Shown here piece after piece: positions 47,521-58,484 of a stretch of 64,000 nucleotides of DNA (the stretch's first letter is position 1; each line of letters opens with the position of its first letter). The stretch is from Circinella minor (Eukaryota > Mucoromycota > Mucoromycetes > Mucorales > Lichtheimiaceae): positions 186,001 through 250,000 of the forward strand of contig JAEPRB010000013.1 of assembly GCA_016758965.1 (NCBI GenBank). Reading direction: 5' to 3'. The translations under genes were made by a program, and so were the position numbers. Under the pieces are notes generated by a model that was not told the origin of the DNA, searched no databases, and was given only the letters and a program-made list of their open reading frames with translations.

Positions 47521-48531
47521 AAAGTGATCTGATGGACTTTACTACATACCACATATTATAAATATATACAACAAAAGTTGTTCTTTCTTTTTATTTTCTG
47601 TTATTGATTTTTGTACAATAATAAATATTCTCGTATTCATATGTTATTATCATCAGTTTTTTTTTTTTTTTTTTTTTGGTATATATCCGAGTTTTGATTA
47701 TTTTCCGCATATATCCACGCTGATAAAAGATCTGATAATAATATAATCACATATCCTCTTTGTGAAATGTTATGGTTCATTCATGCTTCATTAACGAGTT
47801 CATAGCCTATGTCTCACATAAGCCTATTTTTTTAATCTAGACAATCCTTTGACTGCTGGCTAATTGCTTCTTTTGAAGAAGATTCAAAGGCCTCAGATAC
47901 TGTAACACTTGATTTTTTGGCGCGAAAAGTCAATATATAGCAAGCGGAACTGAAACTGAACATCATGCTCTTCTTTCTATTAAAGTCTTGATCCACGTGC
48001 CCACCCCCCGAGATTACTCTTGTTGGCATCTTGCGAGATTTTTTTTAATAAAGTAAAGGAAAAAAAAAATAAAGGGCTTTTTATTGTCTTCTTTTTCGGT
48101 AACCATTGTTTCATGAGTCTATAAATGATTTAATTCCCAGTTTAATAAATGTATTCATATATATATATATATATATACACAAAGAAGATGAAAGCGGATG
48201 AATGACATATATATGGCAAACAATAATAACAATGAAGTCAGCAGACTTTGATTTTTATCATTATTTAGGTTGCTCCACCCTTATTAGTATCGCGTAACCA
48301 TTGTTGACAAGTGCACACACATGTAACACGCACACACATACAAAAAAACGTACTTGGAGTAACAATAATAAAGTTGTACACACATATACAGTTTAACCCA
48401 GTTGAAAAAGAAAAAAAATTCTTGGTTCCTTTCCTATACTTTTATTTTTCTTTCTTTTGCACTTCTTTTCTCTTAACCTTTTTTTCTTCCCATAAAAAAA
48501 AAATCAAGTATATAAAAATTATTGCTAATTA
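47521..48531. other. intergenic region with one possible small gene
   Basis: A T(19) tract lies near 47658. Apart from the 65-aa frame at 47832-48029 described separately, a TA repeat lies near 48157-48176 and a CT-rich leader precedes the ERF4 start. No RNA gene was recognised. Confidence 0.5.
47832..48029 (-). CDS. possible small protein, 65 aa, unknown
   Basis: A single frame starts MPTRVISGGGHVDQDFNRKK, has a hydrophobic centre (MMFSFSSACYILTF) and ends SSKEAISQQSKDCLD with TAA. Base composition is higher in GC than the surroundings and amino acids are balanced, unlike the random frames nearby. A T/C-rich leader precedes the ATG (GCAAGATGCC). It could be a small membrane-associated protein, or the frame could be chance. 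I do not recognise it. Confidence 0.35.
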   Translation of the reverse strand: MPTRVISGGGHVDQDFNRKKSMMFSFSSACYILTFRAKKSSVTVSEAFESSSKEAISQQSKDCLD

Positions 48532-50238
48532 ATGGATAGCGCATCATCATCACCTGTGCTGTTGCTATCACCAACCAAATCGGCTGCTTATGATTATGAT
48601 GTAAAGCGATATCATCGATATACCGATACATGTTTGTTTTATCCATCAGCATTGTCCAGTCGACGTAAACGTAAAGAAGGATACATGAGACGTTATTCAA
48701 CTTCCAGCATTGAAAGTAGTCAAACCACAGTAACCAATAGAAGTATTCATCGTAAAGCTTTATCATTAAGTACATTTCAATTACTTAGCGAGCAAGAATC
48801 CAGGGCAACTATTGTGAATAATAATAACAATAAGATATCAAATAATAAACTTGATTATACCTTCACCCCTACGACGATGACAACCGCGAATAATTTATGG
48901 GATAATAGTAATAATATAGCTTGTAAGTTTTAAAAAGAGTACAAGTAATAATGTATTTTTCTCTCTAACTCAAAAAAAAACCTCCTTTTTATACATACAT
49001 ATAAACACACATACTTTTTTTTTTTGCTCTCCTCTCTTTGACCCGTTGACGCTAACTTTTTTTTTTTCCTTTATATTTTTTTTAATCTACGAATTCAAAT
49101 AGTTGAAACATCTTTAATAGGTGTACAAAATAATAATAATAATAATAATACGGCAACAGCAACGACGACAGGAAAAACGTCAATTGTTGGCAATAATAGT
49201 AATAACAGTAATAATAATACGGATTTACAGAATGCCATGGCAACACGGCACTCTTTGTCGGCGACAAGAAAAACCGAGCCGTCTTTTGATACGGAAGAAC
49301 AGCAATCAACGCAACAACAGCAGCAACAACAACAACAACAACAACAATCTACTTTACCATCCCATGAAACGATAGAAATGACGCAACGCGTACCTTCGAA
49401 AGCAGTTCGTATTGAACGAGACTATTCTCGAGGAGACGGCATTACGAGATTTTGTACTGATTTTCCACCCGAACTGTCAGGACGGGTAAATATATCTACT
49501 TTATATTTTTATTATTTTTCCCTCTTTTTTTCTGTACCAGAAGAGTCCATGAGCATTATATATCAAATTCCCCCACCTTCTTCTTCACCGCCATCATCAC
49601 TACCAACAATGTCCCCCCTTCTGATATAGGGAGAAAACAGGGGGATAGAGAAATTATTATTATCATTTTAAACTCTTGATAATAATCTTAATGGGAGAAT
49701 GCATATTATATTATATTATAACAAGTAATATATATATCCAAGGAGAAAACAAGCAATGAATAATAATGGTAACTAACCGATCCATATACATGACTATTTA
49801 TATTTGTTTTTGTACGTGCATAGATCGACCCGAATCAACTTTGTAATACAATTGAAAAGATCAATACAATATTGGAAAATGCGGAAAAGATTTCATTGAA
49901 CGTTTTTGATAATATTATGGAATGTTTAACTTTGTATATCTGGCCCATACTTTTTTCTACTCATTATTTACGTGTAAGTTATTTTTTATCTCTTTCATGT
50001 TGTCAACTCATGTATGATATTAATTGAATAAAAACCTTGCTAGTCTATCAAACAACTTGCTCAATTCATTGATTCAGAAAATGATCGAGTGTATCATTCT
50101 CAAGGTATTTCTCTCGCTAATCCTGTCCGTCATGCTTTCCTCTTTGTAAGTATATCTATGTTTCCATCATACTTATATTCAATATATTAATATTATTGTT
50201 ATTATTGTTATTAGATCGAGGTCAGATTGTACGATTGA
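48532..50238 (+). CDS. ERF4: Ras palmitoyltransferase subunit ERF4 / Golgin A7 family
   Basis: Five exons: 48532-48922, 49121-49485, 49824-49973, 50044-50145, 50215-50238, giving 343 aa. ERF4 partners with the DHHC enzyme ERF2 at the ER/Golgi to palmitoylate Ras. The conserved part begins RIERDYSRGDGITRFCTDFP, continues through IEKINTILENAEKISLNVFD and LTLYIWPILFSTHYLRSIKQ, and ends LANPVRHAFLFIEVRLYD, exactly the Golgin A7/ERF4 order. The N-terminal 220 residues are low-complexity (Asn and Gln runs, Ser/Thr-rich) and lineage-variable. The last exon is only 24 nt including the TGA stop. This TGA shows that UGA is a normal stop here. Confidence 0.92.
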
Positions 50239-50764
50239 TTTATCCATCTTTTCTCCTTTCTCTTCCATCATCCATTCAACCAGTTTCATTTATCATTAAA
50301 ACCTTACTTCTATTACTATCTACTATTTCATATTACTATCTTTCCTATTACTTCATTTTCATTCCATTTTAGTTAAAAATCAATAACTCACAACCACACG
50401 TATATATAAATATATACAAAGACTCACAAACATATTATCACTCTTTACTGTACTAGTTTTTCCTTCTTTCCTTTCACCATCCGTTTTTTATGTTTCCAAT
50501 TAATAATTCATTCAATTACACATCCCACACTCAATATAATAGCGCATATATCACCACTATTCAAATTCAAGAAATCCATTTGACATAAATAATATATATA
50601 GTTTTGTTGTTTTATAAAACAAGCAAAAAAAAAAAAGGAGCCCTTGGTATTTTTTTTGTGAGTTTTAAATCTCAATGCGTCGAGACGTAAGAAAAATAAA
50701 AAATGATCGTTGTTTTACTTTTTATAAATGGGGGGGTTCGTTTAATGTAACTTTTTTTTTTATT
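50239..50764. other. convergent intergenic region
   Basis: This is AT/CT-rich DNA between the 3' ends of ERF4 (+) and the NAC-alpha gene (-). No gene or repeat was recognised. Confidence 0.6.
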
Positions 50765-51550
50765 TTACATGGTAAGTTCCTGTAATTAAAATAAATAAAA
50801 TAAAAATGCATGAATTTCTTGAATATCTCGAATTTTCTTTTGTTTATATCAAATTATAATTGTTATTTAAAACTTACCATGATGGCATTGACAATATCGT
50901 TGTTGTTGTTCTTCAAAGCCTTGATAGCCTTGTTACGGGAAACATTAGCTTGGCTGACAACTAATTCGATATCCTTATCTTCAACACCAGTGGCATCAAC
51001 TTCTTCGTCATCATCTTCTTCAACAACAGCAGCAGATTCAGCAGCGACAGTGGAAGGAGCAGCGGCATCAGTTTCTTCAGCCTTGACAGCAGCTTCAGCA
51101 GCAAGTTGTTGAGCAGCAGCTTGTTGAGCACGAGCACGCATGTCTTCAACTTGAACTTCACCGAAAACAATGTAAGTGTCAGAGTTGTTGCTCTTGAAGA
51201 CTTCAGGGCGAGCAATGGCGAAGACGATCTATATATTATATAATATTATTTAGTTTAATTTAATGTGATTTCGTGTATTTGCATTAAAAATAAAAAAACG
51301 CGTCTTTTATGTTCGAAATGTTCATTAAAAAAGTAATACATACACCACGAGCACGGGTAAAGGTAACACGGGTAATGCCAGGAACTTGCTTCAAACCAAG
51401 ACCGAGAATGGCCTTACGGGCCTTCTTTTCACCACGAGATTGAGGGGTGTCAGCAACGGCTTCCTCAGTTTCAGGAACTTCGACTTGTTGGGTAGTTTCC
51501 TCAACAACTTCTTCAACAGAAACGGGCTTCTCTTCGACTGGGGCAGACAT
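50765..51550 (-). CDS. EGD2: nascent polypeptide-associated complex subunit alpha
   Basis: Exons 51550-51344, 51228-50878 and 50779-50765 encode 190 aa. With the beta subunit it binds emerging chains at the ribosome exit and prevents mistargeting to the ER. The NAC domain has [44 protein letters not shown] and [13 protein letters not shown]. An acidic linker follows, then the C-terminal UBA domain ([20 protein letters not shown], then [10 protein letters not shown]). Reading through the last donor would end in VSFK; splicing to a 15-nt exon gives ELTM and stop, which matches the conserved NAC-alpha end, so I prefer it. GC-rich codons indicate high expression. Confidence 0.95.
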
Positions 51551-52235
51551 CTGTTGATATGAATTTATTTAATTTTTAATCGTAAGTGAATTTGTTTTTT
51601 TTTTTTTTTTTTGCTCAGTTGAAAGATGCATTTTCGTTTCATTTCGTGAGTAATTATGTATTCAAAGGTTGAAGAAAAAAAAATCCATCCATTTCATCCA
51701 TCCATTAAATTTATTTATTCATCCATCTATCAACTTTGCTTTCGTTTTTTCGTATATCGTCTCTAATTTTACACATCACAATCATCCACTCTCCATATAA
51801 GTTCTTCGTGTCTCACCTTTTGCTAAATTTGAAAGAGGGGTTGTATGGATTGGTTTAGCAATCAATTTTAGCGGTGCTTTGCTTCCTTTCTCCCCCCCAA
51901 CCCCCAAAAAAGCAGCTGACTACACTAGATGCTCAATAATTAATTTAATTGGCTACCAAAACCAAATTTTTGGAAAATGATTATTCATTTTTTTGGTATG
52001 CATATAATAAATAAAATACATAGAATTGGATGCAAAAAAAAATGAAATACTTTAATTATTAATACAAAAAAAAGGGACAAAATGATATATATATATATAT
52101 AATGTATATAAAAAAGAAAAAGAGAATGTTATGATGCTAAAAAAAGAATAAAAACGAAAAAGAAAATAAAATAAAGCAAATAGTAAATTTTTTTATATGT
52201 AATTTGGTTTTTTTTAAGAATATGATTTTTTTTGT
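51551..52235. other. intergenic region
   Basis: The right part is the 3' side of NOG2; the left part holds the promoter of the NAC-alpha gene, with a T(18) tract near 51597 and repeated CATCCATC words near 51685-51730. A (TA)n run lies near 52085. No gene is seen. Confidence 0.6.
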
Positions 52236-54662
52236 CTATCGTCTCTTGCGCTTGAGTCCTGGCTGTGAAGATCCCTTCAATCGACTATTTAATACCTTCT
52301 TGGTGTTTTCATCAGGTTTAACCTTGTTACGATTACGATTCTTAACATTAGCAGTTTCATAATAATGAACACCAGCCTTCTTTTTCTTGGATGATGATGC
52401 ATCTTCTGTTTGTTGTTGTACTTTACTCTTTTTTCGTGGTGCTTCCTCTTCTTCATCATCACTAGGTATTTCTTCACCCATATCACTCATTTCAAGTTCA
52501 CTATCAATTTCTTCTTCTTCTTCATCTTTTTCTTCTTCTTCACCTTCAATAACAGGTGCTTTGGTAATAGGACCTTCTTCACCAACAACACTTTCAAAAA
52601 TTTCATCCCAATCAGTAGGTTCTTCTTCACCTTCATTCTTTTCTACTTGTTTTTCTTCAACTTGTTCTTGTTGTGTGTTTTCAATGATAGCTTCCTTCTT
52701 CATGTCATCTTCCATATATTTGACAGAAACTTGAATATTTTTAAAGATTTGATCAACACGAACATTGTTCTTTGGTTCTTCTTTCTCTTCTTCTTTTTCT
52801 TCAGTTGGTCTTTCTGCCTCAGGAGGTGGAACATAATAAGGTAATCGACCACGAAGCCAATCGTGTAAGACCATCATAGCAGTGTTATGGAAATCAGGTT
52901 CACCCTTCTTTTGCAATTTACCGGTTTTACGAGCCAATTGTTCCAAGAAATCAGTTGGATCTTTCCAATCTTTAATATCATAAGTACGTTGGATATACTC
53001 TTTTCGTACACGTTCCATAATAGTCGGTATATTATCTTCAGGATTAGGTACATTTTCCACACGTACCTATATTTGAATATAACAAAACAAGTTCAGTTAA
53101 TTAAATCAGTTAGTCAAAGAAGTTGTTTGTTGTTTATAAAAAAAAAGTATACTACTTACAGATCCCTTCAAAATGATATCAGTTTCATTATCATCTGGAT
53201 TAGGAGGAACAACACCAGGACAATCGATCAAATAAATACGTTTCATTAAAGTAATATATTGCCAAACCTTGGTTTCACCAGGGATAGGAGCGACAGTACA
53301 CACTTTTTTGGCCTTTAATGTGTTAATAATGGATGATTTACCAGTATTGGGATAACCAATAAAACCAACTTGAATTTGTTTTTTATCGGTGTGTAAGCTG
53401 GAGAATTGTCGTAAAAGTTGAATCAAAGAGCCTTTGCCGAATGAATTGTTAATGGAAGCATGGAAAGCGAGTGTGGGATAATCTTTTGATAATGTAGAGA
53501 CCCATTTCGACTAAAACGATATAATTACGTTTAGTTTAATTATTTTTTTGATATGTATCTGCTTTTTTATTCGCAAAATAAAAAAAAAACACTTACAGTA
53601 GCCCATGGAGGAATCAAATCACATTTGTTTAAAACGAAAATAAGATGCTTGTGGGGTTTTTCTTTACGAATAAAGTTTTCAATCTTTCGACAACGGGTAC
53701 CCAAAGGATCACGAGCATCGAGAACATGAATAATAACATCGGATGAATCAATGACCTTATATAATTCGTTCCAAATACGCTTTGATTGACCAGCTTGTAA
53801 ATACCAAGCACGGGCTTCATCTGTGTAGTCTTTTTCTTTATTTGCCAACAAACTAGTATCTTTGTTTGATTGATAGTTATCTAAAAAAACGAATAAATTG
53901 TTAGTTCTCTTTCTCTTCTATATATAAAGTTGTAACGTTTTTCATAACGAACTTTAATTAAGAATATTTTCAGTTATTTATTACCTTGTGTTTCATCCAC
54001 TCGAGACATAAGTTCTTCCATCGAACCAATTTCAAGTTTAGGCTTCTTACGTTGAGATTTATTACCAAATGTTGTTGAAAAAGATTCAGTTTCTAAAATA
54101 TGCATACGATTTTGTTTGGTAGGATCTTGTAATAATGACATTGGAAGTTTGTTTTGTTTTAAAAGAATTTGATATGGGTCATTGATCTTTGCACCAAGTG
54201 ATTCTCGGAAATCTTCTAAAGCTTTTTGTCCAATCACTCGAGTGTTGCCTGGAATATTATTATTATTATTATTATTATTATTAGTTTTTGTTCTTTGTTA
54301 TCAATAAACTGATATATTTCAGTTTTTTAGATCTAAGGTTCCTTCATTTCCCCTGTCTTTCCTGCACTATTTCAAAAAAAGAAATCTTAATTCTGTCTAT
54401 TATTATATGAAAACTTACCAAACCATTTACGATTAGGAGCAACACGAGCAGTTTTGGTTTCAGTACTTTGAAAATCGGCAGCTTGAATAATCTTGCCAGC
54501 AGCATTACGAATAGGTTTACCACTTTTTAACATATTAATGTATTTCAACTTTTTAGCATCTCGATAAAAGTTTTCACCCTTAACACGAAGATTGGTGGCA
54601 CGATCATCACCAGCTTCTTTCGATCGGGCAACTCTAGCTTTTTCTTTTTTGAATTGACCCAT
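52236..54662 (-). CDS. NOG2: nucleolar GTPase NOG2 (GNL2/Nucleostemin-like family)
   Basis: Five exons: 54662-54419, 54248-53985, 53880-53597, 53510-53160, 53066-52236, giving 657 aa. NOG2 is a circularly permuted GTPase acting in late nuclear maturation and export of pre-60S ribosomes. The permuted order is clear: G4 NKCD (254-257), then G1 GYPNTGKS (316-323), then G3 DCPG (360-363). The N-terminal NGP1NT domain contains [20 protein letters not shown], and [15 protein letters not shown] precedes G4. The C-terminus is a long acidic stretch (Glu/Asp runs, 470-600) ending in a basic tail (GLKRKRR), as in other NOG2 proteins. It is a functional neighbour of MAK5 and eL18, but there is no cluster. 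Confidence 0.95.
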
Positions 54663-55664
54663 AATTCGTTTTTATTCTTGGTTGGATTATTATTGATCGT
54701 TAAAAAAAAAAAAAGAAGGAATTGCCAAAAAAAGTTTTTAGAGATTCAAAAAAAAAAAAAAGTCAGCTGTAATTTTCTTTTTTTCTCGAATAATGCTACG
54801 GAAGATAAATAAGTCACAAATAAAACTTATGCACTTTTTTTTAAGTGGTACAGAAAGGGTTCTGACAACTTTCTATTTGCTCCACATTTTTGTATGTTGC
54901 TAAGCAACGAAAATAACAACTAAAGAAATACCAATAACTTGGTTGTATGTTATTATATAGTAATATAAAATATTTACTTAATACATTTGTTAGTGTATAT
55001 ACAGAAATATAGTTTGATATCTAAGTGTAAACTTAGAAGAACAAAGCATTTTGTTATCATGTGATAGTACGTATAAGTTTACGTATGTAATAATTTGAGA
55101 TAATAGATATATACGTATATGGATAAACATATCTAAATACTCTTGAAAATTTTAAGAATTACTGTATGTAGTATAGCTAAAACACAATATGAGTTATTTT
55201 TTTTTTCTATTTCTTTCATACTGTAGCTATCATCATTGTCTTACCGGTAAATGAACTACGGGTTTTTACTGCTATTGTTGGTAATGCTGATAGTATTGTA
55301 GAAATGATCACTTGTACGTATCGTTGGAAAAGTAAATAAAAGATGCGAGTTTTTAATCAAATGTGCATCAGTTGCAGTATCCAGTTTATATAATTATGGT
55401 GAACGCATATATATCATTTGTACAAAACGCTTTAAATGAATTATAAATACAAAAATATGAATAATCAAGTTTTCTGGACAACCTGTATCAATAATTTTGA
55501 CTTTTCCAAGTAACATTTTTTTGACGTAAATATACCATTGATTACTGTATAGTCAACAATATAACTTATTTATTTATTTTATCATTGGTGTGTAATGGAT
55601 AATGATGTTATGTATACAATAATATTAATCTGAAAAAAAAGTTCATAAAAAAAAAAGACTTTAT
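54663..55664. other. intergenic region
   Basis: It contains A-rich tracts just upstream of NOG2 (54702-54715, 54748-54761), a palindromic X-box-like site at 54896-54908, and otherwise AT-rich DNA with no gene. Confidence 0.55.
54896..54908. promoter_or_regulatory. X-box-like palindrome GTTGCTAAGCAAC
   Basis: This is a perfect inverted repeat matching the RFX-type binding pattern (RYYNYY-N-RRNRAC), about 235 nt upstream of the NOG2 start. Binding is inferred from the motif alone. Confidence 0.35.
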
Positions 55665-58484
55665 TCAACTGTTAAATACTAGATTTAGTATTTTTGTCTG
55701 ATGATGTAATAAATAATTAGTAGTATGAAATATATGCTCCCAATATCCACCTTGGGTCTTTTGTCTTGACCTTTTTTGTTGTTGCTCATCACCATTTATA
55801 ATATCATTACTACTGCTACTACTTGCTTTCATAGGTTCATCAGTAGTAACAGTAGAATAGGATCTCTTGCTTTCGTTTTCCAAAGAGACCTGCCATTCAG
55901 AAAGACTTATTAATGGACATTCAAAATCAAGTTGTGTAAAGTTAACCGGGTATGGGAACTGGATATCCAGTTTTGCCAAAGGGGATATAGGGGCTTGGGA
56001 TAAATAGGATGGTAACGCCACCTTGCATTCATATCGATTCGTATTATCATTTTTTGATGACGATGACGTTAATAATGAGAGATGTTGTTGAACATTTTCC
56101 TCTCCTTTTTCATTTTTTATATTATCACCTAATTCAACAATAAATGATAAAGATTGTTTCAAAATGCCATCATCACCCTGACTTGTCGTCATACCAATCA
56201 CTGCCGTTAAATTCCATGGTTTGTCACCATGGTTTTTTATAATGTCAGTTTTTTGGGGTGATGATGATGAAGGAAAATCAAAACGTATCCATATTGTACC
56301 CATAATTATCAAAATAATAAATAGAGAAGCACAAAATCGAATTTGGAGATGTTGAAACAACCTTCCAGTCGGATTCATTAAAATGTTTCCAACAGAAGTG
56401 ACAACCCATGATGATGATGAATCGGCCGTTGTCATATATGACATGTTTCTATGATAATTATTATAGTTTTTCATCGTCATTATCGTCGACTGACGTTGTT
56501 GTTCTTGTTCCTCTTCCTTTTGTATTGCATATATTACTTTTTCTCTTTTAATTGCTTTTTGTCGAGATTGCTTTAATATAGAGAACACAATTTGACGATC
56601 CAATGCAGCAAATTGGTCAATTGTTAAAATTTGATAGGGCGCTGGACTTGTCATACTTGATGCTGCCCAATCTTTTCCTAATCGTTCTTCAAGTCCATGA
56701 GCAATGGTATCATTAGTACTTGTAGGTGAGTAATAACATGATGATCTCCTTCTTTTTTGAAAGGATGGGGGTTGTCCCACATCTAATTTAGCTAAGGATA
56801 GATCAACACATCGAATCTTGTATCGAGAAAGTAGATCAGCAAATTGTGTACGTTGTTCATCCATAGTAGGTCTAGAAGAAAATGTTGTATGTGTGATCAA
56901 GGGAGAAGAAGTAGTAGAGGTAGTAGCAGTAGCAGTAGTAGAAGCAGTAGAAGTGGATAAGGATCTTGACGACGATTGATGATAATTGTGAAATTGATAA
57001 TGATATTGAGAACGAGATTTCGATGTTCTTGATGACGATGATGACAATGACGTTGTTGGAGTAGTAAAATTCGCTTCTCCGGATAATATAGGCATAATAG
57101 GAATCCCCAACTTTTTAAGACGCCATAAAATGATCAAATCCTCCTCGATTCTATTTTTCTTCTTATCATTGTCGCTACCATTATAAAAATATACACAAAG
57201 GTCAATTCCATTAGGTGCTTTATCTGGATAAACAAAACCATCAAATTTGTCGTTATTGATATTTTCACGATGATAAGAATTATGTATAGAGGACTTTTTT
57301 TTCAAACTCGTTAAATCTTGTCTTGCTGATTCACATTGTAACCAAATATATTCTTCAATCATTGAACTCAGATAATGGTCAGTTTCCATGGCAACAGTCG
57401 TCGACCAAGTAAAATCCGCCTCAATAATTGATAATCCGTTATCTTCACAAGTCTCAATCAAGTTTTCTTGTTCTTCTTTTTCGTCAATATCAGGGGGTAC
57501 GAGACTCATGAGTAATAAATGATGTTTTCTTTCCTTGAACATCTTGGGATTTCGTAACCATGATGGAGTGTCATAATAAAATAATGTAGCAAATGCTTGA
57601 GATATTTTTTTCAAAAATATTCTTTTATCCTTTTCTGATGCTGAACCCATATAAAGTACTCGAATAAATGTAGGCATTTCAAATTCTCCTTTCTCTTCCA
57701 ACCCTTCTTCTTTTTCTTCCTTATCTTGTTTATCATCGTTATTATTTTCTTGATGTTCTTCGTTATCATTTTCTTGCTGTTCAATAGCACGCATTTGTTG
57801 TTCCAAATCTTTTTGTGCTTCAAGAAGTTCCATAAGAGTCTCTGAACCAACATTTTCAACCATCAAATCGTCGTCATCGTCATCATCATCATTGTTGTTG
57901 TTGTTACTGTTGCTATTGTTTCTATGACCACCTTCGTTATCACTATTTCCACTGCTAACGGCTAGTTCAATTGAATCCCTATCAAAAGAATCATCGTCAT
58001 CGGTAGTTGTAATCGAATATTGAGAACACTCCAGCCCTCTTTGCTCTTGTTGTTCGCCAATAATACCACGCTTTCTTCTTCCGTGGTAAGATTGTCGTTG
58101 TTCTTGGTCAGAATCAGAGTTTAATGCATCCATAAGTGATTGATGGTCAATTGTACTACTATGCATGCTTTGGTAATCTTGGGATTGTGCTAGTTTATGC
58201 AATCCAGTTTCTGCGTGTGACCTTGGAAGGTCAACATTGAAATGTCCGCTACTTTGTGACATCCGTTGAGGTGGCCATGGATGGTGAGAGGAAGTAGAAG
58301 GTGGAACATTTTTGGATAAATAAGACATTGTTGACTGAGGTCGAGGCGAGTTTAATATTGAATTGTTCTCATTGCTTATGGTAATGAGAGAAGAATTTTG
58401 AAATTTTGTTATAGGTTGTATCATATTGTTGTTGTTGCTAGGTTCCTTTTCTAGTTCTTGGTCGTTTGTTGGTATCCGCAGCAT
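55665..58484 (-). CDS. large single-exon protein with one membrane segment, unknown function
   Basis: The frame gives 939 aa from ATG 58482-58484. Layout: low-complexity Ser/Gln/Asn/Asp-rich N-terminus (1-270), a globular part beginning EMPTFIRVLYMGSASEKDKR with HHLLLMSLVPP and GIDLCVYFYNG (about 275-480), a Ser/Thr-rich linker, RYKIRCVDLSLAKLDVGQPP and QILTIDQFAALDRQIVFSIL (590-670), one clear membrane segment FCASLFIILIIMGTIWI (about 716-735), and a 200-residue C-terminal domain. The phrase VLYMGSASEKDK sits where a P-loop would be in a small GTPase but lacks GxxxxGKS, so a degenerate nucleotide-binding fold is only a guess. I do not recognise the family by name. Confidence 0.8.
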   Translation of the reverse strand: MLRIPTNDQELEKEPSNNNNMIQPITKFQNSSLITISNENNSILNSPRPQSTMSYLSKNVPPSTSSHHPWPPQRMSQSSGHFNVDLPRSHAETGLHKLAQSQDYQSMHSSTIDHQSLMDALNSDSDQEQRQSYHGRRKRGIIGEQQEQRGLECSQYSITTTDDDDSFDRDSIELAVSSGNSDNEGGHRNNSNSNNNNNDDDDDDDDLMVENVGSETLMELLEAQKDLEQQMRAIEQQENDNEEHQENNNDDKQDKEEKEEGLEEKGEFEMPTFIRVLYMGSASEKDKRIFLKKISQAFATLFYYDTPSWLRNPKMFKERKHHLLLMSLVPPDIDEKEEQENLIETCEDNGLSIIEADFTWSTTVAMETDHYLSSMIEEYIWLQCESARQDLTSLKKKSSIHNSYHRENINNDKFDGFVYPDKAPNGIDLCVYFYNGSDNDKKKNRIEEDLIILWRLKKLGIPIMPILSGEANFTTPTTSLSSSSSRTSKSRSQYHYQFHNYHQSSSRSLSTSTASTTATATTSTTSSPLITHTTFSSRPTMDEQRTQFADLLSRYKIRCVDLSLAKLDVGQPPSFQKRRRSSCYYSPTSTNDTIAHGLEERLGKDWAASSMTSPAPYQILTIDQFAALDRQIVFSILKQSRQKAIKREKVIYAIQKEEEQEQQRQSTIMTMKNYNNYHRNMSYMTTADSSSSWVVTSVGNILMNPTGRLFQHLQIRFCASLFIILIIMGTIWIRFDFPSSSSPQKTDIIKNHGDKPWNLTAVIGMTTSQGDDGILKQSLSFIVELGDNIKNEKGEENVQQHLSLLTSSSSKNDNTNRYECKVALPSYLSQAPISPLAKLDIQFPYPVNFTQLDFECPLISLSEWQVSLENESKRSYSTVTTDEPMKASSSSSNDIINGDEQQQKRSRQKTQGGYWEHIFHTTNYLLHHQTKILNLVFNS

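Noticed and set aside
52387..52844. Ser- and Phe-rich open frames opposite NOG2
   Set aside because: They are antisense shadows of the acidic Glu/Asp-rich C-terminus of NOG2.
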